This document shows, piece by piece, positions 1 through 5,569 of a stretch of 6,909 nucleotides of DNA. The first letter of the stretch is position 1; each line of letters starts with the position of its first letter. The DNA is from Candidatus Zipacnadia bacterium (lineage in GTDB: Bacteria > Armatimonadota > UBA5377 > JALGUK01). The DNA lies in NCBI GenBank assembly GCA_029820875.1, contig JALGUK010000127.1, positions 1 to 6,909 on the forward strand, read 5' to 3'. The notes under the pieces were generated by a model that had not been told where the DNA came from, did not search any database, and saw only the letters and a program-made list of their open reading frames with translations. The translations under genes and the position numbers were made by a program.

Positions 1-1
1 C

Positions 2-610
2 GGTGGACGAAGATTTGCGCGGCAAAGTCTCGATTCCGGCGAGACAATTACATTGCAGTACCTGCACGCGCCGAAGGTGAAAGTGGATAGAACGCTCGTC
101 GTGGACGTCGCTCGCTTCGGGAATGCCGCGGCGGTTATTGACTCGTTCGAGAACACGGCGGAGGCGGGACTGGGGAACATGCCGCTTCCGGGTGGAAAGA
201 TACGTGTCTTCCAGCGGCGACCCGACGCAGCGCCCATTGCCGTCGGAGAAAGCACAATTCCGCGCGTGGCTGTCGGAGAAAGGGCGGAATTTCTCATCGC
301 ATTCGAGCAGGACATCACCGCCAAGCGTACATTGACCCTCTCGCGGCAGACGAACGTCCGCAAGGACGCAGGGCAGAGGGTGGTGGTCTTTGACCTGGAG
401 GAGGAAGTCTGCATAGACCTGCAAAGCCGACTGGCCGACCCCGTGGACCTGCAGGTGATGGACCATGTTGAGGGGCACTGGGACCTGGTCTCGGCGAGTG
501 TCCCTCCGGAGCGTATTGACGCCGCGACCATCAGCTTCCCTGTCACCGTTCCGGCGAAGGGGACAGTGCGGGTGCGCTACCGCGTGATACGAAGGAACCT
601 CGCGCCGTAA
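2..610 (+). CDS. DUF4139 domain protein, C-terminal part (5' end outside window)
   Basis: The reading frame is open to the left edge; 202 codons are visible before TAA at 608-610. A TTG at position 53 lies in the middle of a conserved strand and is unlikely to be the start, so I treat the gene as 5'-truncated by the window. The run 'NMPLPGGKIRVFQRR', the following 'VGESTIP' and 'VGERAEFLIAF', and the closing pattern (basic strand, 'DLQVMDHVEGHWDLVSASV', then 'PVTVPAKGTVRVRYRV') match the C-terminal beta-sandwich of DUF4139 proteins, a family that includes the MuiA-like 'mucoidy inhibitor' proteins. Family members are usually secreted or envelope-associated, with coiled coils in the N-terminal half, but that half is not visible here. 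The biochemical role of the family is not established. The gene converges with the minus-strand operon that ends at 684, leaving 73 bases between the two stops. I am fairly sure of the family and have no view on function. Confidence 0.75.
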   Translation, partial: GGRRFARQSLDSGETITLQYLHAPKVKVDRTLVVDVARFGNAAAVIDSFENTAEAGLGNMPLPGGKIRVFQRRPDAAPIAVGESTIPRVAVGERAEFLIAFEQDITAKRTLTLSRQTNVRKDAGQRVVVFDLEEEVCIDLQSRLADPVDLQVMDHVEGHWDLVSASVPPERIDAATISFPVTVPAKGTVRVRYRVIRRNLAP

Positions 611-683
611 AGCGGCTGCCGGGCAGCACGTCCCTGGCCCCTGACGCTCTGTCTTCGCCTTCCGGGACGGATGACTCCCGCGG

Positions 684-1448
684 CTATCGCTGAAGTTCCA
701 TCCAGAGCGCCCTGTAGTAGTGCATAAGCCGGACGGGATCGGAACTCGCCGGAAGCTCCGCGAGGGTGTAGCGGTCATAGCCCGCCTCGCGCAAAAGGCG
801 AAAAAGCTCGCGGTAGGGATAATCAGGGTTCCACAGCTCGGTGATGTGCACGGACATCAGCCGATCCTTGACGCGGTTGAAGTTTACATCCAGACCGCCG
901 TCTTCAAGGTCCGTCTGGTTGGAGTTCCAGTTCACCCCGACCGCCGGATGCGGGCAATGTTGCATGATTTCCTCGATGTTGGGCAGCCGGCTTGTCTCGC
1001 GGCCGTGTACCTCGAGCCATATCTCCACCCCCAGGTCGGCCGCTGCAGGGCCGCACTGATTAAGTGCCTCCCCAATCTGCCTGAGGGTCTGCTCCTTTGG
1101 AATCGAGGGGTCGTCGGGAAAGCCGTTCGGTCGGACCTTAACGCCCAAGGCCCCCACGTCGTGAGCGAGCTGGCAGAATCGCTTCGTCTCTTCGATGTTG
1201 CGAGCCACCTCCTGCTTGTCTGCGCTGTGATACTCGCATACCGAGCCGAGACTCAGCAGGCGCACGGGCGAATCCTCGAACCGGCGGCGTACATCCGCGC
1301 GCTCCCGTGCGGAGAGTGTCGGCTCGACGCCGTGCGCGTGGGTGGTTCGCAGTTCGACGGCCTCGAATCCCGTCTCGCTGCAGTTCTTGATTATAGTTTC
1401 GATGTCCCAGTCAGCGGCGAGGTTGTAGGTCACCATCCCGAGATGCAC
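684..1448 (-). CDS. Sugar phosphate isomerase/epimerase-like TIM-barrel protein
   Basis: The 254-residue product has the length and layout of the xylose-isomerase-like TIM-barrel (AP endonuclease 2 / IolE-like) superfamily, whose members isomerise or epimerise sugars and cyclitols with a divalent metal. Visible markers are an N-terminal 'MHLGMVTYNL' strand, 'GFEAVELR' (E32), 'LGVKVRPN' (about 101-108), 'VEIWLEVHG' (E146, H148), 'VGVNWNSNQTD' (172-180), 'MSVHITEL' (H201, E204) and 'YTLAELP' (E231). E146, H201 and E231 sit where metal ligands occur in this fold. The fourth position, usually Asp in 'D.GH', is 'NWNSN', which I recall from a subgroup of these proteins. The start is GTG, because AGGAG lies 9 bases upstream and no in-frame ATG fits. 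It is the second gene of an operon, 34 bases after the FucI/AraA-like gene, and the stop is TAG at 684-686. The protein is cytoplasmic, with no signal peptide. The fold is confident; the substrate is unknown. Confidence 0.82.
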   Translation of the reverse strand: MHLGMVTYNLAADWDIETIIKNCSETGFEAVELRTTHAHGVEPTLSARERADVRRRFEDSPVRLLSLGSVCEYHSADKQEVARNIEETKRFCQLAHDVGALGVKVRPNGFPDDPSIPKEQTLRQIGEALNQCGPAAADLGVEIWLEVHGRETSRLPNIEEIMQHCPHPAVGVNWNSNQTDLEDGGLDVNFNRVKDRLMSVHITELWNPDYPYRELFRLLREAGYDRYTLAELPASSDPVRLMHYYRALWMELQR

Positions 1449-1457
1449 GCTTATCAG

Positions 1458-1462
1458 CTCCT
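1458..1462 (-). promoter_or_regulatory. Ribosome binding site that fixes the GTG start at 1448
   Basis: On the minus strand AGGAG is followed by 9 bases and GTG. It lies in the 34-base gap after the upstream gene's stop. An ATG at 1467-1465 is out of frame with this gene, so the GTG is the best start. Confidence 0.6.
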
Positions 1463-1482
1463 ATCATAATCATCGCAGGGCG

Positions 1483-2928
1483 CTACGCGGGCCAGTCCGC
1501 GCCGCGCAGCCAGGCCTGGATTTCGCTTTCGGTAGGGTCAACGGGGTCAGGCTCAAGCCCGTTGATGAAGCGGCAGGCCTCGTAAAGTGCGGGAGCGAAC
1601 CTCCCGTGGGCGCCCGCTACGTGGTGGATATAAGGCCCGCGGATGATATGTTCCTCCCACATGGGCCAGTCGTTGACTTCGACCCAGAGCCATGTGCCGC
1701 GGGTCCGCGGGCCGGTTGTGGAGCGGGCATGGCCGAACAGCAGTGAATATTCTCCCCCGTCGCCGTCAAACCTGGCGAGGGTTAGGTCGCCGCCGCGGAT
1801 GGCGAATTCACCCAAACCGGGGTCTTTCGTGGGCAGTATGTAGTGCTCCCCGACTGTAGGCTCCTCGCCCTCTGCTGCCAGCGATGGGGGGAAGTTGCCG
1901 CAGTGCCATAGCAGCTCGGCATTGTCGTTTTCGGGATGGCGTATCGTCAAGTCGGAGAAGAAAATAGGGGTTTCCCCCAGCGTAGCCGCGTGAAGCATCG
2001 CGGAAGTGACGGCGCCGTGGATATCGGTCTCGCACGCGACCGGAAGCCCCTCATCGGTCAATTCGGCGTTCACGAAACACGGCATAATCCCCGCCGCCTG
2101 CTGGAGCGCGCTCCAGCACTGGATGGCGATGGCCGTCAGACCCTCCGCATCCGCCCACTGGCGCATCACAAGTTTCAGCGCAGCCAGCTTGGGCAACCAG
2201 GCATCGGCTCCCTCGGGCAGCTTCATCCGCGACTTGATACCCTGCACGGTCTCCTCAAGGTCTTTGCCGCCGGCTTGGAGCTTATTGTTCAGTGCGTCTA
2301 CGATTTCCACGAGGCTTATCGGCACCACTTCGATGCCGAATCGTTCCAGAAGCTCCGACTCGTTGACCATCACGGTCCAGAAGTCCTCCGGGCGCACGTC
2401 AATTTGCCCTATCCTGAGGCCGCGAAACATGCGGACAACCGATGCCGCGCGCAGGAAGTTCTTGACGCCCCGCTCGAAGACCGGGTCATCCACGCGGGAG
2501 TTGACGATGTAGGTGAAGGGGACGCCGAAGCGCCGCAGGACCTTACTGGTGGCGAAAAGGCCGCATTGGGTGTCCCGCAGCCGTTCGCCGGTGGGCAGAG
2601 GCGCCTCGTCGCGCGGCCCCCAGAGCAGGAGGGGCTTACCCAGCTCCACTGCAAGTTTTCCCACCGCCGCTTCGGTTCCGAAGTTGCAGTGGGGGCAGAA
2701 GACGGCGTCCACCCGCTGCTGCCGGAAATAGTCTGCTACCCGGGCTGCGTCGGCCAGGTCATACAGAAGTCCCTCTTCGTTGAGCCAGTCCAGCCCGACG
2801 TACTCGACACCCCAAGCCTGGAGCTTCTCTTCGGTAAGCTTGCGGTACTTGACGGCATCTTCCGCGCTGAAGACGGTTCGACGAGTGGGCGCAAAGCCGA
2901 CTCGGACAGGGTTTATTCTCCTGGGCAT
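1483..2928 (-). CDS. L-fucose/L-arabinose isomerase-fold protein
   Basis: The product is 481 residues from the ATG at 2928. A longer frame begins at a TTG at 2955, but GAGGAGG ends 7 bases before the ATG and would lie inside the longer version, so I chose the ATG. The N-terminus 'VRVGFAPTRRTVFS' is a Rossmann-like strand and loop as in sugar isomerases of the FucI/AraA fold. It is followed by 'VDAVFCPHCNFGTEAA' (73-88), 'KPLLLWGPRDE' (98-108) and 'CGLFATSKVLRRFGVPF' (122-138). The later 'GLPVACETDIHGAVTSAML' (294-312, with E300 and D302), 'IFFSDLT' (D326), 'LLWHCGNFP' (H342) and 'GPYIHHVAG' (H435, H436) resemble the acidic and His metal ligands of fucose and arabinose isomerases. Their assignment as ligands is inference. 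The family interconverts aldoses and ketoses in the cytoplasm. This protein is shorter than E. coli FucI (about 590 residues) and belongs to a divergent branch. It leads the operon with the TIM-barrel gene and is divergent from the membrane protein. The exact sugar is unknown, and a non-isomerase role cannot be excluded. Confidence 0.8.
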   Translation of the reverse strand: MPRRINPVRVGFAPTRRTVFSAEDAVKYRKLTEEKLQAWGVEYVGLDWLNEEGLLYDLADAARVADYFRQQRVDAVFCPHCNFGTEAAVGKLAVELGKPLLLWGPRDEAPLPTGERLRDTQCGLFATSKVLRRFGVPFTYIVNSRVDDPVFERGVKNFLRAASVVRMFRGLRIGQIDVRPEDFWTVMVNESELLERFGIEVVPISLVEIVDALNNKLQAGGKDLEETVQGIKSRMKLPEGADAWLPKLAALKLVMRQWADAEGLTAIAIQCWSALQQAAGIMPCFVNAELTDEGLPVACETDIHGAVTSAMLHAATLGETPIFFSDLTIRHPENDNAELLWHCGNFPPSLAAEGEEPTVGEHYILPTKDPGLGEFAIRGGDLTLARFDGDGGEYSLLFGHARSTTGPRTRGTWLWVEVNDWPMWEEHIIRGPYIHHVAGAHGRFAPALYEACRFINGLEPDPVDPTESEIQAWLRGADWPA

Positions 2929-3038
2929 TTTTATACCTCCTCGCTGATGGCGCAATCACTATGGAGGATTTCTCCGCAGACGGCGAGACTCCTCGGGCGA
3001 CAGAGGGTTTTCTGTAACAAAAGTGGAAGCAGACACTC
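2929..3038. other. Divergent intergenic region between isomerase operon and membrane protein gene
   Basis: These 110 bases must carry the control signals for both directions, but I see no convincing -35/-10 pair on either strand. Small inverted repeats are present: GGAG-GATTT-CTCC just right of the middle, and CGAG-ACTC-CTCG after it. Either could be an operator half-site or chance. The plus-strand gene has only a weak GGAAG at 3025-3029 as its ribosome binding site. Confidence 0.35.
2936..2942 (-). promoter_or_regulatory. Strong ribosome binding site deciding the isomerase start
   Basis: On the minus strand GAGGAGG is followed by seven A/T-rich bases and ATG at 2928-2926. It rules out the longer TTG start at 2955. 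Confidence 0.8.
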
Positions 3039-4979
3039 ATGCCTGACGCTTCCGACCGCCCCGAAAGGGTTCGCCCGAGAGCCTCCGTTCTGGCATTCGT
3101 TCTGGTCCTGGGAATCACGGTTGCCGGATGCTTTTCGGCTCTTCTACGCTATGACCTCATCGGCACAGGCCACCTGCCCCGGTGCGCGCTTGTGCCGCTT
3201 ATTCTCCTTGTGCCGGTCAATGCCCTGTGGCGCAGGCTCCGCCGCAGGCCGCTGTTTTCGGCGGCGGAGCTGATGTTCATTTATGTAATCATTCTGGCGA
3301 TGGCCGCAATACCCGGCCAGCAGATGGCGACGTACTTGTACCTGAACATCCTCGCGCCCATCTACTATGCAAGCCCGGAGAACCGTTATCAGGAGCTTTT
3401 TCATCGGTTTATTCCCGAGTGGCTCGTCCCTTCGAAGGATCCGGAGGCGCCCGCCGTAGCATGGGCTTTTGAGGGCCTCCCGCCCGGCAAGCACGTTCCC
3501 TACCACGAATGGGTCGGTCCGCTGCTGGCGTGGACGCCTTTGCTTCTGGGCCTGTTCTTTTTCGGGGCGTGTCTGGCGATTCTCTTCCGACGGCGCTGGG
3601 TTGAGGAGGAGCGCTTGGTCTTTCCCCTGGCGCAGCTTCCGGTTGAGATGATTGCGCAGGATGAGCCTAACGCGCTGCTGCCCGGGGTTTTCCGCAACAA
3701 GCTTACCTGGATTTTCTTCATGATTCCCGTCGCTGTCTACACGCTCAACGGCATTCACCTTTATTTCCCGGTGGTGCCGGTGCTGAACCTGCGCCCGGAC
3801 CTCGGGCCGGCATTCCCGGGACGTCCGTGGAGCGCGATGAACTACATGCCCTTTAATTTCTACTTCGACATGATCGGCATCACCTACCTGATTACCGCCG
3901 AGATGGGTTTCAGCCTGTGGTTTTTCTGGATAGCAAGGCGCCTGGCCACGGTCGCCTGGTACGGTGTGGGCCTGGACAACCCCCACCAGTTCTTCGTTGA
4001 CCAGGGTGCCGGAGCGGTCATCCTCCTGACGCTCGCGTATGTGTGGGCGACGCGCAAGCACATCAAGCGTGTGTTCCTGAAGGCGACCGGCAGAGCGCCC
4101 TGGGTGGATGACTCCCATGAGCCGCTTTCGTACCGCTGGACGGTAATCGGGCTTGTGGGAAGCATGGGTGTATTGCTGTGGTGGTCCAGTGCCATTGGAT
4201 TGAACGTACTATGGGCGCTTGCTCTTTACCTGGTCCTGTTCAGCGCGATTTTGGTCGTCAGCCGTCTGGTCTCGGAGGCGGGTTTGTTCGTCTACTGGGC
4301 GCCGCATTCGCCCTTCTCGCACTTCCTGGTAGAGCTGGTCGGACGGCACAACATCACCGCTCAGAACGCGGCCCTGGTGGCGCTGGTGAGCAACAAGGTG
4401 AACGATCTTGCCTCGTCCACCACGACTAACATGCTTCAGGGCTACAAGATCGGGGACCTGGCTCGTCTCCCGATGCGCGCGCTCTTTACGGCGGCGGTTA
4501 TCGGCGTCATTGTGAGTATTTTCGCCTGCCACATTCCCTCCCTTTATTGCATTTACGAGACAAGCATCCCTGCTCTTGGGTGGTGGCCGCGGGGTGCCGG
4601 GGCCGGCATGGCCCGCAACATTGCGGAGGTGGTGGCCAACGAGCAGCACATGACGTGGGTCAACTACACATCCATGACCTGGGGCGCATCGGTGACCCTC
4701 TTTCTTCTGGCGATGCGCCAGCGTTTTGTCTGGTGGCCTTTCCACCCATTGGGTTTTGTCGCAATGTTAGGTCCCCAGTGGCCCGGTGATCGCTACGGCT
4801 TTTCAATGTTCCTCGGTTGGGTCCTCAAGTGGCTGGTCGTGCGCTTCGGCGGTGTCCGGGGCTACAGAATGTTCCGCCCGGCGGCAATTGGCCTCGTCAT
4901 GGGCAACGCCGTGATATTATTCTTCTTCCTGATACTCGACTTCTTCTACCCCTACAGCGGGGTGCTGGTTATCGAGTAA
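3039..4979 (+). CDS. Polytopic membrane protein, DUF6785/DUF6784-type putative transporter
   Basis: The product is 646 residues. ATG 3039 is the first in-frame start after a TAA at 3015-3017, with a weak GGAAG 9 bases upstream. About 12-14 hydrophobic segments can be drawn, near residues 16-36, 48-64, 74-92, 158-183, 223-240, 274-298, 324-336, 366-383, 385-408, 480-497, 547-560, 588-600 and 613-636. An extracytoplasmic or re-entrant loop may lie at 100-157. Recognisable wording includes 'RYDLIGTGHLP' (37-47), 'ELMFIYVI' (77-84), 'RRWVEEERLVFPLAQLP' (185-201), 'NKVNDLASSTTTNMLQGYKI' (452-471) and the C-terminal 'WWPFHPLGFVAM' (565-576). I know the last as typical of the DUF6784 domain that follows DUF6785. 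The function of these domains is not established; the topology and the conserved 'EEERLVFPLAQLP' recall oligopeptide-transporter-like carriers. Being divergent from two sugar-isomerase-fold genes suggests uptake of their substrate, which is inference. The gene is intact. Confidence 0.75.
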   Translation: MPDASDRPERVRPRASVLAFVLVLGITVAGCFSALLRYDLIGTGHLPRCALVPLILLVPVNALWRRLRRRPLFSAAELMFIYVIILAMAAIPGQQMATYLYLNILAPIYYASPENRYQELFHRFIPEWLVPSKDPEAPAVAWAFEGLPPGKHVPYHEWVGPLLAWTPLLLGLFFFGACLAILFRRRWVEEERLVFPLAQLPVEMIAQDEPNALLPGVFRNKLTWIFFMIPVAVYTLNGIHLYFPVVPVLNLRPDLGPAFPGRPWSAMNYMPFNFYFDMIGITYLITAEMGFSLWFFWIARRLATVAWYGVGLDNPHQFFVDQGAGAVILLTLAYVWATRKHIKRVFLKATGRAPWVDDSHEPLSYRWTVIGLVGSMGVLLWWSSAIGLNVLWALALYLVLFSAILVVSRLVSEAGLFVYWAPHSPFSHFLVELVGRHNITAQNAALVALVSNKVNDLASSTTTNMLQGYKIGDLARLPMRALFTAAVIGVIVSIFACHIPSLYCIYETSIPALGWWPRGAGAGMARNIAEVVANEQHMTWVNYTSMTWGASVTLFLLAMRQRFVWWPFHPLGFVAMLGPQWPGDRYGFSMFLGWVLKWLVVRFGGVRGYRMFRPAAIGLVMGNAVILFFFLILDFFYPYSGVLVIE

Positions 4980-5079
4980 GAAATGGTCAGCAATGATACG
5001 CCATCTGCGCCTTCGTGCTGAGCGTTCTTCGAAGACGGGCATCTCGCCACAGTTACTTGAAAACACCTCGCCCCGCCCC

Positions 5080-5108
5080 TTGACATTTTCGAAGGCAGAG
5101 AGTATGTT
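5080..5108 (+). promoter_or_regulatory. Near-consensus sigma70 promoter
   Basis: TTGACA at 5080-5085 is a perfect -35 box. After exactly 17 bases comes TATGTT at 5103-5108 as the -10 box. Transcription would start near 5114-5116. It is 100 bases downstream of the membrane protein stop and 460 bases upstream of the next open reading start, with a strong terminator about 165 bases after it, so it appears to drive a short independent RNA. Confidence 0.65.
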
Positions 5109-5113
5109 TGCCT

Positions 5114-5278
5114 AAAATTGTCCGGCGACTGTGTGAGGAGGATGCAGATGCATGTTCCACACACATAATGGGTTATGTCGGTGTAACCGACAGCTAACAC
5201 AGCGCTGCATGGTCGTGTCCTCTGAGAGCCAGCCCAAGGGCTTTTTCGCGCCAAGCGAATGATGCCCTCGGGCTTTTT
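5114..5278 (+). ncRNA. Candidate small structured RNA, class unassigned
   Basis: The call rests on three visible things: a near-consensus promoter immediately upstream, a strong intrinsic terminator at the 3' end, and dense internal complementarity. Helices that can be drawn are GAGGA 5135-5139 with TCCTC 5218-5222; ATGCAG 5142-5147 with CTGCAT 5205-5210; ACATAA 5163-5168 with TTATGT 5173-5178 (4-base loop); GTCGG 5177-5181 with CCGAC 5187-5191 (5-base loop, sharing two bases with the previous helix); and CTGTGT 5129-5134 with ACACAG 5197-5202. The last crosses the outer helices, so it would be an alternative fold or a pseudoknot. A long interrupted hairpin of this size is reminiscent of 6S RNA, but I cannot match the conserved 6S bubble, nor the cores of c-di-GMP, cobalamin, SAM, glycine, ZTP or preQ1 riboswitches. 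A short reading frame with a good ribosome binding site lies inside, so it could instead be a leader with an attenuator for a gene further downstream. Confidence 0.45.
5231..5278 (+). terminator. Strong intrinsic terminator with long stem and T tract
   Basis: The left arm, starting AGCCCAAGGGC at 5231 and ending TCGC, pairs with the right arm, GCGAATGATGCCC then TCGGGCT, across a loop of about five bases. There are a few mismatches in the middle of the stem. TTTTT then follows directly. The left arm also contains its own small GCCC-AA-GGGC-TTTTT version, so the T-rich stretch occurs twice. It is about 250 bases after the membrane protein stop, so it could also end read-through from that gene. 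Confidence 0.7.
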
Positions 5279-5310
5279 GTTTGCGGGGGAGGCTGGAAGC
5301 ACGCCACTTC

Positions 5311-5361
5311 TCATTCTGAACGGAGCGCCTTGTGGCAACCCTTCGACTTCGCTCAGAATGA
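5311..5361. repeat. Palindromic dispersed-repeat-like element (TCATTCTGA..)
   Basis: TCATTCTGAACG at 5311-5322 is complementary, with one mismatch, to CGCTCAGAATGA at 5350-5361, with 27 bases between. The wording 'CTTCGACTTCGCTCAGAATG' (5341-5360) resembles an intergenic repeat I have often seen in unrelated bacterial genomes and metagenomic contigs. Only one copy is in this window, so its repeat status is from recognition and not shown here. Confidence 0.5.
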
Positions 5362-5407
5362 CAAATCCTCGTTGTAGTACATAGGGAGGTGAGGAACAGT
5401 TCAATTA

Positions 5408-5493
5408 AGCTTCGCATAATGGCAAGCTCAGACGTTTTCGGGTAACGCGGGCGTCTCGCCCGCGTGGACATTCGGCTTGAATTATGCGAAGCT
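5408..5493. repeat. MITE-like / REP-like 86-base inverted repeat
   Basis: Perfect 13-base terminal inverted repeats, AGCTTCGCATAAT at 5408-5420 and ATTATGCGAAGCT at 5481-5493, bound the element. Inside, CAAGC 5423-5427 pairs with GCTTG 5475-5479. At the centre ACGCGGGCG 5445-5453 pairs perfectly with CGCCCGCGT 5457-5465 around a TCT loop. The whole element can therefore fold as one long hairpin. There is no coding capacity and no clear target-site duplication: the left flank reads CAATTA and the right flank CAAAGG. It lies 76 bases before the start of the prepilin-like pseudogene. Confidence 0.65.
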
Positions 5494-5569
5494 CAAAGGG
5501 GCGAGCGTGAATGCCGAGTGGCCGCGCACTCCCATTCACGGAAAACTGAGAGAGGGGGCGCATAACAAA

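Larger units (their letters stand above)
4980..5569. other. Gene-free interval of 590 bases: RNA unit plus two repeats
   Basis: I see no protein-coding frame with a plausible start and family signal here. Positions 4980-5079 hold nothing I can name beyond the 10-base palindrome TCTTCGAAGA at 5026-5035, and no terminator follows the membrane protein gene directly. Positions 5080-5278 hold a promoter, a structured transcript candidate and its terminator. Positions 5311-5363 and 5408-5493 hold two inverted-repeat elements. Positions 5494-5569 lead into the prepilin-like pseudogene, ending in a purine-rich ribosome binding site (AGAGGGGG) about 10 bases before its ATG. Long minus-strand frames in this interval run through the palindromes and look like nothing known. 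Confidence 0.6.

Noticed and set aside
611..683. Possible bidirectional terminator between the convergent genes
   Set aside because: CGTCCC 629-634 and GGGACG 664-669 pair only across a 29-base loop, and the GCTG/CAGC hairpin is four bp; neither has a T tract.
2929..2955. Longer TTG start for the isomerase-fold gene
   Set aside because: The extension of nine residues would contain the strong ribosome binding site of the downstream ATG and adds nothing conserved.
1936..3273. Plus-strand open frame of 445 codons opposite the isomerase gene
   Set aside because: It is antisense to a gene with clear family motifs, carries no recognisable domain, and arises from GC-rich codon structure.
3144..4118. 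Minus-strand open frame of 324 codons opposite the membrane protein gene
   Set aside because: It is highly charged, lacks any known motif, and is antisense to a well-supported polytopic membrane protein.
5026..5035. TCTTCGAAGA palindrome upstream of the RNA promoter
   Set aside because: A single 10-base palindrome is expected by chance, and there is no second copy to suggest an operator.
5114..5230. Known riboswitch (c-di-GMP-I, ZTP, SAM, cobalamin, glycine, preQ1) or canonical 6S RNA
   Set aside because: I could not find the conserved core bases of any of these by reading; left as an unassigned RNA.
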